Shown: positions 40,903 through 51,308, counted from the stretch's first letter. The stretch: 64,000 nt of DNA from Litorilituus sediminis (GCF_004295665.1 NZ_CP034759.1:1116001-1180000), one strand, 5' to 3'. Translations and numbers: made by a program. The notes: a model not told the origin generated them from the letters alone.

Positions 40903-42171
40903 CTATAGACGAATATCAGCAATTTCTGGATCTAACATATACTTTAAATCATAGATAATATGCTCAGGCTTCATCATCGCACGAATATCAGCCCCTGAAA
41001 GTACCTTAAACTCATTGTGAGCAACAGCAAAAATCACAGCATCATAATACCCAGCTTTAGGCTTATTGATAAGCTCAACACCGTATTCAGATTTTGCTTC
41101 TTGGGCATCAACCCATGGATCGTATACCTCAAGGTTAATATCATACTCTTCTAACTCTGAGATAATATCAACAACCTTAGTGTTTCTAACATCTGGGCAG
41201 TTTTCTTTAAAAGTAAGCCCCATAATAAGCACATTAGCACCACTAACCGCAAGTTTTGCTTTTAACATTGCCTTAACGAGTTGAGAAACAACATACTCAC
41301 CCATAGAGTCATTAATACGACGACCCGCTAATATAACTTCAGGGTTATAACCAATAGCTTGGGCTTTATGCGTTAGATAATAAGGATCTACGCCAATGCA
41401 ATGTCCACCGACAAGACCTGGACGAAACGGTAAGAAATTCCACTTTGTTCCAGCGGCTTTTAGTACTTCTTCAGTATCAATATTAAGCTTATTAAATATA
41501 ACAGCTAGTTCATTAATCAAGGCAATATTAAGATCACGTTGGGTATTCTCAATAACTTTTGCCGCTTCTGCTACTTGAATACTTGAAGCTTTATACGTGC
41601 CCGCTGTGATAATAGATGCATATAAATCATCAATAAAATTTGCAATTTCAGGTGTTGAGCCTGAAGTAACCTTTAAGATATTGGTTACCCTGTGCTCTTT
41701 ATCGCCTGGGTTTATTCTCTCAGGGCTATAACCTCCGTAAAAGTCCTGGTTAAAGACTAAACCAGAATGTTTTTCTATTTCAGGAATACAAACATCTTCT
41801 GTAGCCCCTGGATAAACAGTAGATTCATAAATAACAATGTCGCCCTGTGCTACCACTTGCGCTAGCATCTTACTTGCGCTAATAAGCGGAGTCAGATCTG
41901 GCTGCTTATGCTCATCAATAGGGGTAGGTACGGTAACAATATAAACATTACAACTAGCCAGCTCATCAACATTGGCAGTGTAACTAATTAACTTAGGCTC
42001 AGCTAGCTCCTCATCACTAACTTCCATGGTTGTATCATGACCAGCTTTTAACTGGCTAATACGGTTTGCATTAATATCAAAACCTACTGTCTGATATTTT
42101 TTGCCAAACTCTACCGCTAGAGGTAAGCCGACATAGCCTAAGCCGACAATAGCAATTTTTATATCTTTCAT
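40903..42171 (-). CDS. UDP-N-acetylhexosamine 6-dehydrogenase, TviB/WbpO-like
   Basis: NAD-dependent four-electron oxidation of a UDP-HexNAc to its uronic acid. NAD-binding [15 protein letters not shown] starts at residue 9 and the catalytic Cys258 is in [26 protein letters not shown] and [12 protein letters not shown] are typical of the TviB/WbpO group, which makes UDP-GalNAc/GlcNAc uronate. The ATG at 42171 ([12 protein letters not shown]) is used; the ATG at 42195 lacks a ribosome binding site. 422 residues. Confidence 0.88.
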   Translation of the reverse strand: MKDIKIAIVGLGYVGLPLAVEFGKKYQTVGFDINANRISQLKAGHDTTMEVSDEELAEPKLISYTANVDELASCNVYIVTVPTPIDEHKQPDLTPLISASKMLAQVVAQGDIVIYESTVYPGATEDVCIPEIEKHSGLVFNQDFYGGYSPERINPGDKEHRVTNILKVTSGSTPEIANFIDDLYASIITAGTYKASSIQVAEAAKVIENTQRDLNIALINELAVIFNKLNIDTEEVLKAAGTKWNFLPFRPGLVGGHCIGVDPYYLTHKAQAIGYNPEVILAGRRINDSMGEYVVSQLVKAMLKAKLAVSGANVLIMGLTFKENCPDVRNTKVVDIISELEEYDINLEVYDPWVDAQEAKSEYGVELINKPKAGYYDAVIFAVAHNEFKVLSGADIRAMMKPEHIIYDLKYMLDPEIADIRL

Positions 42172-42227
42172 ATTATCCAAAATACTTATTTCCATTTTAT
42201 AAATGTCTATTTGTTTTGTGTTACGCG

Positions 42228-44987
42228 TTAATTAATACCACTGATCGCGGCAATTGCAACGGCCGTGTTATACATAATCGTGGTAGCACTGGTCCATAAG
42301 GTTAAGTTATTCATATATTCAGCATCGAGCGGAACAACAACAGTATCTCCTGGTTGCATACTGGTATTATTACTACTAAACCAATTACTGCCTGGCATTT
42401 CTCGTATACTACCGTTGGCAGAGATGATATAAATCCTACTTGTATCGGCACGCTTTTTACTACCGCCGCTTTTTGCTAAATAATCTTCCGCGGTTAAAGT
42501 TTCATCATATATATGCGATGAAGTAACTTGCACTTGACCAATAACATTGACTGAGTTTTTCATTGTTGGTACATAAAGTACATCACCATCTTCTAATAAA
42601 ACATCATAATCTTTATCTGTAATAACCTTAGGTAGATCAACAACTAATCGCCCTACAGGTTCAACTTTTGCCATATCTGCCAGCATTTTTTGCACTTCCG
42701 TATATGACTGAGTGTAATCTTTATCTGATAACGACTTAGAGGCCATTTCCACACGTAAATCTGACGTCAGTTTTAGCAAGTTTTGACGCTCTAAATCTCG
42801 TAATTGTACGCGAGTAAATACCGAACCTTCTTGATGTGCAAAAGGCGTAAAACCACCAGCTTTTTCAATTAAATCAGCTAAGCTTTCACCTCGGCGAATG
42901 GTGTATTTACCAGGGAAGACAAATTCACCTCTAAGCTCTACTACATGATTCTCACTCCATGCTGGAATCTTATGAATGTTCACCCTGTCTTTAGACGTTA
43001 ATAGAACATTATTTGCATCATCCCCTGCTAAAGCCTTGCCTAAGTCAATTGAAAATGACTCTTTATAAGCACCTTGATTAGCAATTTTATTGCGTGTTAT
43101 TTCTGAACGCGCAAGGTAAGCTGACTCAGTTAAGCCGCCGCCAGCAATAATAAGCTCACTCACACGGGCATTAACAGCCAGTGGATAGACTCCCGGAAAC
43201 TTAACCGCACCATCAATCTCAGCTAATTGCAACGGCGCTCCAGCACGACCTTGGCGCTTAAGCTTCTCAATAATTGGTAATAACAAACGTTGACGAGAAA
43301 ATAGTGCTAACTCCTTTATATCAATCTCTTCTTCTAATTCACCACCCGACATTTGTTCAATGGACTGTTTAAATAACTTAGCTGTATCAGCAGCGGCTTG
43401 TTCTTCTTGGGTAAACTCAGCGATTTGCTGCTCATCACCATATTTTTGCCAAAACTGCTTGGTTTTAAAGTTCTCTTTTGCCAGCTGCTGCTCTTTTTTA
43501 GTCAACTCTTCTTGAGTATAAGCAAGTAACTCTAAGTCAATGCTATTTTCATCAACCTTGGCAATACTAGAAAAAACAACTACTTTATCATTTGAAGCCA
43601 GCTTAATATTATCCTTAGAACTTTTATCAGACAGCGCTTTGACTAAATCAAACTGCAATACTTCAATATTTTTTGCTAAATCTATCTCACGAATCACTAA
43701 GCCATAATTTAAATCAGCATTAGCAAGCAAGTGAGTATCTATTGATGGCAATAATTCAGCGATAGTCAATTTATCATGCCACTGATATTTTCCTGGGCGA
43801 TTTACCGCACCAATTAACGTCACAGACTGACTAAACATCTCAGATGATTTCATCACGCGAACGGCATCGCCTGCTTGTACAGGCCTTGCTAAATCACCAG
43901 CATTGGATAGATCGATATTTACAACACTACGCAAACCTTGACGATTAAAGCGCTCAACGATTGTTGATTGTGCAAAAGCGGTTGGCAATACACCACCAGA
44001 CATAGCAATAACATCTTTAAATGTTTCGCCTTGAGCTAGCTCATAAATGGCAGGACGCCTTACTTCCCCTTCAACTCGAACTCGACTCCCTACTGGCGCA
44101 ATAAAAACAACATCCCCCGATTGCAATAACATATCATCGCTTGAATCACCTTTGATAAGTAAATCATATAAATCGAGTGTTTTAACTAGCTTACCAGCGC
44201 GCTTTAGCTGTACATTTCTTAGCGAGCCTATTTCGCTGATACCACCAGCGGCAAAAATTGCATGAGTGATACTTGATAAAGAACTTAATGTATAAGGGCC
44301 TGGCTTATAGGCATCGCCTAAGACAAATACACGCATCGAACGCAAAGATGCCATACCTATAACAACATCAACGCCAATGACCTTTTCTTTTATTTTTGCT
44401 GTGAGCAAATGCTCCATTTCAGCATACGTCATCCCTGCAACCGTATAAGGGCCATATTGCGGAAAAATTATCTGCCCTTCGCGATTAACATCTAACTCGA
44501 GCTCTTCATTTTCTTTACCGAAGACTTGAATGGAAATTTTATCGCCAGGTCCAACAATATAATTGGCAGGGATAGCAATATCCATGGTGGGCGCAAAAGT
44601 TTGTGGCGCATTAGCAAAAACATCATAGCCAAATGGCTCTAGCTCTTTTACTAAATCAAAATCGTCTTCTTTTTCTTGCTGTGATTCTTCTGAAAAAATG
44701 GGATTACCTTGAGCATCAAACTGAGTGCCTCGAGGGTAGACATTCGAATTTTCTATCATTCCAGATTGAGGGGATGAAGATATTTGTCTTTTAAGCGCAT
44801 TAATATCAACCCCCATGCTTTTAGCTAATGCCGCCTGTTGCGATGCTGGCAACTTTTTAAACTGTTCGAGTTGTTGTTGGCTAACTTGTGCAGCATAGCT
44901 AGAGGGAACATAGCTAAACAAGAGCAATAAGGTACAAATGATGCTAAGTAATAGCGCGAGCTTCTTATTATAGTTAACTTCTAACAT
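42228..44987 (-). CDS. Large SLBB-domain polysaccharide export protein (Wza-related)
   Basis: A 919-residue periplasmic/outer-membrane protein, more than twice the length of Wza (about 380). The N-terminus has a signal or anchor helix ([18 protein letters not shown]). The polysaccharide-export domain starts near residue 140 ([16 protein letters not shown]), followed by five or more SLBB-like repeats, each seen as a G-x-V..PG-x-Y pattern ([56 protein letters not shown]). A helical Glu/Lys-rich insert lies at about 480-570. It ends in a hydrophobic tail ([12 protein letters not shown]). First gene of the polysaccharide set. Confidence 0.87.
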   Translation of the reverse strand: MLEVNYNKKLALLLSIICTLLLLFSYVPSSYAAQVSQQQLEQFKKLPASQQAALAKSMGVDINALKRQISSSPQSGMIENSNVYPRGTQFDAQGNPIFSEESQQEKEDDFDLVKELEPFGYDVFANAPQTFAPTMDIAIPANYIVGPGDKISIQVFGKENEELELDVNREGQIIFPQYGPYTVAGMTYAEMEHLLTAKIKEKVIGVDVVIGMASLRSMRVFVLGDAYKPGPYTLSSLSSITHAIFAAGGISEIGSLRNVQLKRAGKLVKTLDLYDLLIKGDSSDDMLLQSGDVVFIAPVGSRVRVEGEVRRPAIYELAQGETFKDVIAMSGGVLPTAFAQSTIVERFNRQGLRSVVNIDLSNAGDLARPVQAGDAVRVMKSSEMFSQSVTLIGAVNRPGKYQWHDKLTIAELLPSIDTHLLANADLNYGLVIREIDLAKNIEVLQFDLVKALSDKSSKDNIKLASNDKVVVFSSIAKVDENSIDLELLAYTQEELTKKEQQLAKENFKTKQFWQKYGDEQQIAEFTQEEQAAADTAKLFKQSIEQMSGGELEEEIDIKELALFSRQRLLLPIIEKLKRQGRAGAPLQLAEIDGAVKFPGVYPLAVNARVSELIIAGGGLTESAYLARSEITRNKIANQGAYKESFSIDLGKALAGDDANNVLLTSKDRVNIHKIPAWSENHVVELRGEFVFPGKYTIRRGESLADLIEKAGGFTPFAHQEGSVFTRVQLRDLERQNLLKLTSDLRVEMASKSLSDKDYTQSYTEVQKMLADMAKVEPVGRLVVDLPKVITDKDYDVLLEDGDVLYVPTMKNSVNVIGQVQVTSSHIYDETLTAEDYLAKSGGSKKRADTSRIYIISANGSIREMPGSNWFSSNNTSMQPGDTVVVPLDAEYMNNLTLWTSATTIMYNTAVAIAAISGIN

Positions 44988-45364
44988 TTGAGAAAAACAT
45001 TCCTAAAACTAAAGTACAGGGATTTGGCTTTGACTACAAACAGCAAGGTTAGTTCTTTCCTTGTGTGATACTGACACCAAAATTAGCAGCCACGAAGTTT
45101 ACCAGTATCTGGTTATGCAAACAATAACAGCTAAACTATTGGCAAAAATTAATTGAATAAAAAGCACAAGATACCTCCTTCAACAGCCAACAAACACTAT
45201 TAGGAAAGATTTCTCTACATTGCCAAGCCTATTTAGCGAGTAGATTTACCCTGAAACTTGCCTTTCCTCCTGCACATAGGTATAACAGCTCATTGAATAT
45301 TTTTTTGTTTTCATTTTAATAAGCGCTAACGCAAAGAATTTTTGAGAAAATTTAGGATAATTAT
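44988..45364. other. Divergent intergenic region, nothing recognised
   Basis: A 377-bp gap between the SLBB gene (minus) and the POT transporter (plus). It must carry both promoters. I looked for a JUMPstart/ops element (GGCGGTAG core), as expected before capsule operons, and did not find it. AGGA lies 7 bases before the transporter ATG. No structured RNA or repeat was recognised. Confidence 0.5.
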
Positions 45365-46810
45365 ATGAACAAACCTAATGTGGGAACTTTTTTAGGCCAT
45401 CCAAAAGGACTCTTCCTTTTATTTGGTACGGAAATGTGGGAACGCTTCAGTTACTACGGTATGCGCGCCATTCTTGTACTTTATTTAGTAGATTTAGTTG
45501 AACATGGCGGGCTAGGCTTTAGTCGAGCTGATGCACTCAGCCTATACGGTACTTTTACTATGCTAGTGTACTTAACACCATTGATTGGTGGTTGGCTAGC
45601 AGATAATCATTTAGGGCAACGACGCTCAATCATCATTGGTGGTGTGTTAATGGCTTTAGGCCAGTTTGCACTAGGTACACCACATCATTTTGTTGAAGGC
45701 TTCGAAATCGAAATGTTCTACATAGGTCTAGGCCTATTAGTATGTGGTAATGGTCTATTTAAGCCAAATATCTCTACCATGGTAGGTGATTTATATAATG
45801 AAGGCGATCACCGTCGCGATGGCGCATTCACTATCTTCTATATGGGTATCAACTTAGGTGCAGCTTTCGCACCACTTGTTGTTGGTACTATCGCTGAAAA
45901 AGCAGAATGGCAATATGGTTTTGTTGCTGCTGGTGTTGGTATGGTTATCAGTGTTATCATGCAACTTACCTTTGGTAAAAAATACCTTGGTAACATAGGT
46001 ATTGTGCCTGCGGCAAAACTTGCGCAACAATCAAGTGAAAGTAATAAAAAAGAGCCTTTAACAGCCGAAGAAAGAGATCGTATTAAAGTAATCTTCATCA
46101 TGGGTGTATTTACCATTATTTTCTGGGCAGGTTTTGAACAAGCTGGCGGCCTAATGAACTTATTCGCCAATGAATATACTGATCGTATGATTGGCGCATT
46201 TGAAGTTCCGGCAAGTTGGTTCCAGTCTGTTAACGCTATCTTTATCGTAATATTTGCCCCTATCATTGCCTCTATATGGGTAAAAATGGGTGATAACGAG
46301 CCTACCTCGCCAGTCAAGTTTGCCTTAGCTCTAGTTTTATTAGCTATCGGTTTCTTCTTTATGATTGGCGCTACTTTACAGCAAGGTGGTGATGCTAGCG
46401 TGAAAACCTCAATGATATGGTTAATCATGGCGTATTTATTCCATACCTTAGGTGAGTTATGTTTATCGCCAATTGGCTTATCTATGGTAACTAAACTGGC
46501 TCCACTACGTTTAGCTTCATTATTAATGGGTATTTGGTTCTTCTTTACTGCTTTAGCAAATAAAGTTGCTGCCTTTGTTGGTTCATTTATCGGTGAAGGT
46601 AATGAAGCTGCCAACAACGCCTTAGCTATCTTCTCTGGTATTGCTATTACCGCCATTGTTTCAGGTATTATTATGTACATGATCAGTGGTAAGTTAGTTG
46701 ATTGGATGCACGGCGCTGAAGGCCAACATACAGATAGCGTTGAAGAAAAATTAGAAGAAGAGCTAGAAGTAACTGCTGCACATGAAGGTGTATCAAAACA
46801 GCATAGCTAA
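45365..46810 (+). CDS. POT/PTR2 family proton-coupled peptide transporter
   Basis: Inner-membrane MFS-type symporter for di- and tripeptides. The family motif ExxERFSYYG is at residues 23-32 (Glu23, Glu26), the second signature FTIFYMGINLGAAFAPL near residue 158, and GELCLSPIGLSMVTKLAP near 370. About 12-14 membrane helices; length 481 residues, close to E. coli DtpA/DtpB (~490-500). The C-terminal tail is acidic (EEKLEEELEV). Stands alone and ends at its own terminator; peptide preference cannot be told from sequence. Confidence 0.92.
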   Translation: MNKPNVGTFLGHPKGLFLLFGTEMWERFSYYGMRAILVLYLVDLVEHGGLGFSRADALSLYGTFTMLVYLTPLIGGWLADNHLGQRRSIIIGGVLMALGQFALGTPHHFVEGFEIEMFYIGLGLLVCGNGLFKPNISTMVGDLYNEGDHRRDGAFTIFYMGINLGAAFAPLVVGTIAEKAEWQYGFVAAGVGMVISVIMQLTFGKKYLGNIGIVPAAKLAQQSSESNKKEPLTAEERDRIKVIFIMGVFTIIFWAGFEQAGGLMNLFANEYTDRMIGAFEVPASWFQSVNAIFIVIFAPIIASIWVKMGDNEPTSPVKFALALVLLAIGFFFMIGATLQQGGDASVKTSMIWLIMAYLFHTLGELCLSPIGLSMVTKLAPLRLASLLMGIWFFFTALANKVAAFVGSFIGEGNEAANNALAIFSGIAITAIVSGIIMYMISGKLVDWMHGAEGQHTDSVEEKLEEELEVTAAHEGVSKQHS

Positions 46811-46834
46811 ATTTTACTAATCATTTTACAATTG

Positions 46835-46866
46835 AAAAAGCTGGTAGCACTCTACCAGCTTTTTTT
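46835..46866 (+). terminator. POT transporter terminator, abutting the fau start
   Basis: Perfect stem AGCTGGTAG / CTACCAGCT around CACT with flanking A and T runs. The T-tract ends at 46866 and the first in-frame fau ATG begins at 46867. Confidence 0.92.
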
Positions 46867-47532
46867 ATGGCTCAAATTAACATAAGTAAACAAGCAATGG
46901 ACTCAAGAAAAGAGATCAGACGCCACATTAGACAACGGCGTAAACAGCTAACAGTCAATGAACAACAACAAGCTAGCCAAGCATTAAAAGCTCAGCTAAC
47001 AAGTCACCATCAAGTGCAAAAAGCAACACGTATAGCCCTCTATTTAGCTAATGATGGTGAGCTTGATATGCAACCATTTATTGACTGGTGCTGGCAGCAA
47101 AATAAAGAGGTTTACTTACCTGTTTTACACCCTTTTAATCAAGGTAATTTGCTTTTCCTTCGCTACCAACAAGAAACAAAGTTAATCACAAATAAATACG
47201 GCATTTATGAGCCAGCACTGAATGTGAGTCAAGTCTGCCCTGTTAGCAATTTAGATGTGCTATTTACTCCATTAGTTGCCTTTGATGATAGCGGTGCTCG
47301 CCTTGGTATGGGCGGTGGTTTTTATGATCGAACACTCGCTAACTGGTTTGATAGTCAAACTAACACGCCAAACAAGGCTAACCAAGCTTGCCAGTTTCAC
47401 CCGATAGGCATCGCCCATGACTGCCAACAAGTGGAAAAAGTCCCCACAGAAAGCTGGGATATTCCCTTGCCAGAAATCATTACACCAACACAAAATGTAA
47501 AGTATACATACAAAAGCAAGGCTAGCAGTTAG
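46867..47532 (+). CDS. fau: 5-formyltetrahydrofolate cyclo-ligase
   Basis: ATP-dependent conversion of 5-formyl-THF to 5,10-methenyl-THF (YgfA in E. coli). Motifs: KEIRRHIRQRRKQL at the start of the fold, YLANDGELDM, VYLPVLHPFNQGNLLFLRY, TPLVAFDDSGARLGMGGGFYDRTL (part of the nucleotide site) and the AHDCQQVEKVP...WDIPLP end. The first ATG (46867) sits directly on the preceding terminator; the ATG at 46900 (MDSRKEIRR) is an equally plausible start. 221 or 210 residues (E. coli 182); a Gln/Asn-rich insertion near residue 165 adds length. fau, rpiA and serA keep their enterobacterial neighbourhood. Confidence 0.93.
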   Translation: MAQINISKQAMDSRKEIRRHIRQRRKQLTVNEQQQASQALKAQLTSHHQVQKATRIALYLANDGELDMQPFIDWCWQQNKEVYLPVLHPFNQGNLLFLRYQQETKLITNKYGIYEPALNVSQVCPVSNLDVLFTPLVAFDDSGARLGMGGGFYDRTLANWFDSQTNTPNKANQACQFHPIGIAHDCQQVEKVPTESWDIPLPEIITPTQNVKYTYKSKASS

Positions 47533-47615
47533 CTCAATCACAATGCTATAATCGCCAAAAAATAGCAATTTGGCGATTGCTAGCCCTCTTCCTAATGACT
47601 AATTAAGGCACAACC

Positions 47616-48281
47616 ATGACGCAAGATGAAATGAAAAAAGCCTCTGCTATCAAAGCACTAGAATTTATTGAAAAAGACACTGTAGTCGGTGTGGGTACAG
47701 GCTCTACGGTCAATCACTTTATTGATGCTTTAGCTACAATAAAGCATGATATTACCGGTGCAGTTTCAAGCTCAGAAGAATCAACAAAACGCCTTAAAGC
47801 CCACGGTATAGAAGTGTTCGATCTAAATAGCATAGACACACTTGATGTTTACGTTGATGGCGCCGACGAAATTACTCAGCATATGAGCATGATTAAAGGT
47901 GGTGGTGCTGCCCTAACCCGAGAAAAAATTGTAGCCGCTGTCGCTAAAAAATTCATCTGTATTGCTGATGATTCAAAGCAAGTGGATATTTTAGGACAGT
48001 TTCCACTCCCTGTAGAAGTAATTCCTATGGCGCGAAGCTATGTTGCTCGTGAGCTGGTAAAACTTGGCGGAGATCCTGTTTATCGTCAAGGTGTTGTGAC
48101 TGATAATGGCAATGTTATTCTTGATGTTCATAACCTTTCAATTACTGATCCTAAAAAATTAGAAACTCAAATCAATGCCATTGTAGGTGTAGTTACAAAT
48201 GGCTTATTTGCTCAGCGCGGCGCCAACATCTTAGTTTTAGGTACAAAAGATGGTGTTCAAGTCATTGGTGAAAATGAATAA
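47616..48281 (+). CDS. rpiA: Ribose-5-phosphate isomerase A
   Basis: Interconverts ribose-5-P and ribulose-5-P in the pentose phosphate pathway. Conserved: [15 protein letters not shown] phosphate-binding loop, [17 protein letters not shown] with the catalytic Asp, and [14 protein letters not shown] with the catalytic Glu/Lys region. Length 221 residues (E. coli 219). AAGGCACAACC precedes the ATG. 83 bp after fau. Confidence 0.97.
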   Translation: MTQDEMKKASAIKALEFIEKDTVVGVGTGSTVNHFIDALATIKHDITGAVSSSEESTKRLKAHGIEVFDLNSIDTLDVYVDGADEITQHMSMIKGGGAALTREKIVAAVAKKFICIADDSKQVDILGQFPLPVEVIPMARSYVARELVKLGGDPVYRQGVVTDNGNVILDVHNLSITDPKKLETQINAIVGVVTNGLFAQRGANILVLGTKDGVQVIGENE

Positions 48282-48320
48282 ATACACAGGAAAATCGCGT
48301 AAAACAACTTAATTTCTGCA

Positions 48321-48352
48321 TAAGCACTTATTTTATACAAAATAAGTGCTTT
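48321..48352 (+). terminator. rpiA hairpin terminator
   Basis: Perfect 14-bp inverted repeat TAAGCACTTATTTT / AAAATAAGTGCTTA with an ATAC loop. The following T-tract is weak (TTAGAGTTT), so termination may be partial. Confidence 0.7.
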
Positions 48353-48453
48353 AGAGTTTATACACTATATGTTATGTTGAGGTTATTATTTAGAAATCTA
48401 GCCATCTAAATAATTAACTTTATCCTGTGCAACAATAAGTGAAGCTAAACTGT

Positions 48454-49707
48454 ATGAACCCAGAAACTCAAAATTCATTAGCAAAAGAAAAAATCAAGAT
48501 ACTACTCCTTGAAGGCGTCCATGAAAGTGCCGTTGAAGAGTTAAAGTTGAAAGGCTACTCCAATATTGAGTACCTTAAAACCTCCCTTGCCCAAGACGAA
48601 TTAATTGAAAAAATTGCCGACGTACACTTTATAGGTATTCGCTCTCGCACACAATTAACTGACCAAGTACTTAGCCACGCCAAAAAGCTGGTTGCTATTG
48701 GTTGTTTCTGTATCGGCACTAACCAAGTAGATATCCAGTCAGCACAAAAGCGTGGTATTCCTGTCTTCAACGCACCATTTTCTAATACGCGCTCTGTTGC
48801 TGAATTAGTCCTTGGCGAAACGCTACTGCTACTGCGTGGTATTCCTGAAAAGAGCGCTAAAGCACACCGAGGCGAATGGTTTAAATCAGCTGCTGGCTCA
48901 GTAGAAGCGCGTGGCAAAACACTAGGTATCGTAGGTTATGGTCATATAGGAACGCAATTAGGCATTTTAGCAGAAACCTTAGGAATGCGAGTTCGTTTTT
49001 ATGATATTGAAACCAAGCTGCCGCTTGGCAATGCTAGCCAAGTATTCTCTCTTCACGCCTTATTAGCTGAAGCTGATGTAGTTAGTTTGCATGTGCCTGA
49101 AACAGCGCAGACACAAGATATGATCAGCACAGCAGAATTTAATGCCATGAAAGATGGCGCAATATTTATCAACGCCTCTCGCGGTACTGTGGTTGATATT
49201 GACGCATTAAGTGAAGCTTTAACCAGCAAAAAAGTAGCTGGTGCTGCAATTGACGTATTCCCTGTCGAGCCAAAAGGCAACGATGAAGAGTTTATCTCAC
49301 CACTGCGCGCCTTTGATAATGTTATTTTAACACCGCATATTGGTGGTAGTACTAAAGAAGCGCAAGCAAACATTGGCCTTGAAGTAGCAAGTAAATTAGC
49401 GAAATACTCTGACAATGGCTCAAGTTTATCTGCGGTGAACTTCCCTGAAGTATCACTTCCTGAGCACGCAGTAGCTGGTGAGCCAAGCACAAGCCGCTTA
49501 CTGCATATTCATCACAACCAGCCAGGCGTGCTAACTCAAATTAACCAAGCATTTGCCGAGCACAATATTAATATCGCCGCACAATACCTACAAACAGATG
49601 ATAAAATTGGTTATGTGGTAATAGATATTGAAACCTCAGATAGCGCTCAAGCACTAAAAGCACTTAAAGCTGTCGATGGTACAATTAGGGCAAGAATTTT
49701 ACACTAG
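48454..49707 (+). CDS. serA: D-3-phosphoglycerate dehydrogenase
   Basis: First enzyme of serine synthesis. The ATG at 48454 (MNPETQNSLAKEKIKILLLEGVH) is chosen over the GTG at 48439 by comparison with E. coli SerA. NAD-binding GIVGYGHIGTQLG near residue 155, catalytic Arg in NASRGTVVD and His in TPHIGGST, and a C-terminal ACT domain (LLHIHHNQPGVLTQINQAF) that binds serine for feedback inhibition. 417 residues (E. coli 410). Its native terminator is the one now split by the IS element at 49734. Confidence 0.96.
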   Translation: MNPETQNSLAKEKIKILLLEGVHESAVEELKLKGYSNIEYLKTSLAQDELIEKIADVHFIGIRSRTQLTDQVLSHAKKLVAIGCFCIGTNQVDIQSAQKRGIPVFNAPFSNTRSVAELVLGETLLLLRGIPEKSAKAHRGEWFKSAAGSVEARGKTLGIVGYGHIGTQLGILAETLGMRVRFYDIETKLPLGNASQVFSLHALLAEADVVSLHVPETAQTQDMISTAEFNAMKDGAIFINASRGTVVDIDALSEALTSKKVAGAAIDVFPVEPKGNDEEFISPLRAFDNVILTPHIGGSTKEAQANIGLEVASKLAKYSDNGSSLSAVNFPEVSLPEHAVAGEPSTSRLLHIHHNQPGVLTQINQAFAEHNINIAAQYLQTDDKIGYVVIDIETSDSAQALKALKAVDGTIRARILH

Positions 49708-49733
49708 TCTTATTGCTTATTGAGCATAAAAAA

Positions 49734-49755
49734 ACGGTCATTAACAAATGACCGT
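49734..49755. repeat. Left 22-bp direct repeat: copy of the serA/mmsA terminator hairpin
   Basis: Stem ACGGTCATT / AATGACCGT around AACA. An identical 22-bp copy is at 51386-51407. The A-run is kept on its left, but the right side now reads CAGATTACTG (the IS end) instead of a T-run. Interpreted as the target-site duplication of the IS1182-family element. Confidence 0.88.
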
Positions 49756-49764
49756 CAGATTACT

Positions 49765-49796
49765 GACAAACCCCGTCATTCTGTTCGGGGTTTGTC
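49765..49796 (+). terminator. Hairpin terminator inside the left end of the IS1182-family element
   Basis: Perfect 11-bp stem GACAAACCCCG / CGGGGTTTGTC with a 10-nt loop and TTTT after it on the plus strand. It would stop plus-strand transcription coming from serA before it runs antisense through the transposase gene. Confidence 0.75.
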
Positions 49797-49943
49797 TTTT
49801 ATGAGCAGCCGTAGGCTGCGATCTCGATATTTTTCTAGCCACGTCTTTTCTATTTTATTTGGTTTTTCTGGACTTGTTTGGGGCTTATCTTCCCTATTTG
49901 GCGTGTTAATGTCTCGAATTGAGCTTTTAAAGGGCTATCCTTT

Positions 49944-51308
49944 TTAGATTGCCATTATTTGGGGAATATTTGATAGCGTCATTGCTATCTTCTTCATATT
50001 TTGTGCTGCCGCAGCCATATATGCTTGCATTTGAACATTATGCTTACCTCGGTATCTTGCATACCTGTGACCATGGTGTTGCTTTGCATCAGCAAAACTT
50101 CTTTCAACGGTTTCGCATCGTCGTTTGTAAAGGTATTTACCAAGGCTTGTTAAGCGAAATTCATTAGCCCGATCTTGACTCGCAGCCATTACGTGGCGTG
50201 TTATCACTTTCTTATGACTTTTACTCTTAGTGCAATCTTTTAATTGAGGGCAATTAACGCATACCTTGGGGTCAGAATGATATTCTCGGTAACCCTCTCG
50301 ACTGGTGGTCGAGTAGATTAACGTTTGCTCTTGCGGGCAGGTATACGTATCTGCTTTCTCGTCGTATTTGAAGTGCTTTTTCTTAATGGCATTCTTCGTT
50401 CGTGAAGGACGACGGTAACCAAACACCCCTTGGATGTTACGTTGTTCCAGATTAAAACAGACGGGCGCTGTGAAGTAGCCTGCATCAATACCAACAAATT
50501 CAGGGGATAGTGCAAAGCGATTTTCAATGGCATCAAGGCGAGCAATGTATGGTTGAGAATCGTGGACATTACCTGGCGTAATATGCGTATCTACAATAAT
50601 GTTATAGTCGTTATCTACGGTTCTGTGGTCTAGGTAGAAAAAACCTTTTGGCTTTTCATCTCGGTGCATATAACCGCTATCACTATCGGTTTTACTTACC
50701 TTATTCCGCTTTATCTCACAATAGCCTTTATCCTTGAGTGGCTTTTTTCCAGCCGCTTTACGGTCTGCCTCCACAGCTTTGTTGATTTGCTTAATATAGG
50801 CACTGGTTGAGACGGGTTTGAGCTTGTTGGTGAACTTTCGTTTATTGGCGTTTGCTTTTAAGTGTGTGCTGTCGGTGAATAAGGCTTTGCCCCCAACTAG
50901 ACCATGTTTAATGGCTTGTTGGACGATGTGATTAAATATACGTTCAAATACATCTGTGCCATTGAAACGACGAATACGATTTTGACTAAGTGTTGAGGCA
51001 TCGATAACTTTCTCGGTAAGCCCCATGCGGAGAAACCATCGATACGCGACATTTACTTCGATGTCTTTGATGATTTGGCGCTCACTTTTAATACCAAATA
51101 AGTACCCAAGTAGCATAATTTTAAATAGCTGGACTGGCTCCACCGGAGGACGACCATTATCAGTGCAATATAAGTCTTTGACTTCATCTCGAATAAACTC
51201 AAAGTCAATATACTTATCGAGTTTACGAACTAGATGGTTGGCTGGAACTAACTGGTCTAGCGTGACCATTTCGAGTTCATGTTGTTGCGGGGAAGGTTCT
51301 CTTAACAT
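49944..51308 (-). CDS. IS1182-family transposase
   Basis: DDE transposase of 454 residues. N-terminal IS1182-type domain (VTLDQLVPANHLVRKLDKYID, RPPVEPVQLFKIMLLGYLFG), then the RNase-H-like catalytic core with Asp146 (LFTDSTHLKANAN), Asp275 (FVGIDAGYF) and Glu402 (ETVERSFADAKQ). A Cys cluster at about 350-359 (VCVNCPQLKDC) lies in the insertion domain, as in other members. The reading frame is complete with no stops or frameshift. Confidence 0.93.
   Translation of the reverse strand: MLREPSPQQHELEMVTLDQLVPANHLVRKLDKYIDFEFIRDEVKDLYCTDNGRPPVEPVQLFKIMLLGYLFGIKSERQIIKDIEVNVAYRWFLRMGLTEKVIDASTLSQNRIRRFNGTDVFERIFNHIVQQAIKHGLVGGKALFTDSTHLKANANKRKFTNKLKPVSTSAYIKQINKAVEADRKAAGKKPLKDKGYCEIKRNKVSKTDSDSGYMHRDEKPKGFFYLDHRTVDNDYNIIVDTHITPGNVHDSQPYIARLDAIENRFALSPEFVGIDAGYFTAPVCFNLEQRNIQGVFGYRRPSRTKNAIKKKHFKYDEKADTYTCPQEQTLIYSTTSREGYREYHSDPKVCVNCPQLKDCTKSKSHKKVITRHVMAASQDRANEFRLTSLGKYLYKRRCETVERSFADAKQHHGHRYARYRGKHNVQMQAYMAAAAQNMKKIAMTLSNIPQIMAI

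Noticed and set aside
44988-45364. JUMPstart/ops element before the polysaccharide genes
   Set aside because: No GGCGGTAG-type core or the longer JUMPstart consensus could be found on either strand.
45838-46680. 280-codon open frame on the minus strand opposite the peptide transporter
   Set aside because: It lies wholly within the POT gene, whose family motifs are unambiguous. Its composition (Ile, Pro, Lys, Ala rich) is what the complement of a hydrophobic membrane protein gives, and it has no family resemblance.
49720-49947. 75-codon plus-strand open frame across the left IS end
   Set aside because: It is assembled from the serA terminator hairpin and the IS non-coding end; its first codons did not exist as one frame before the insertion.
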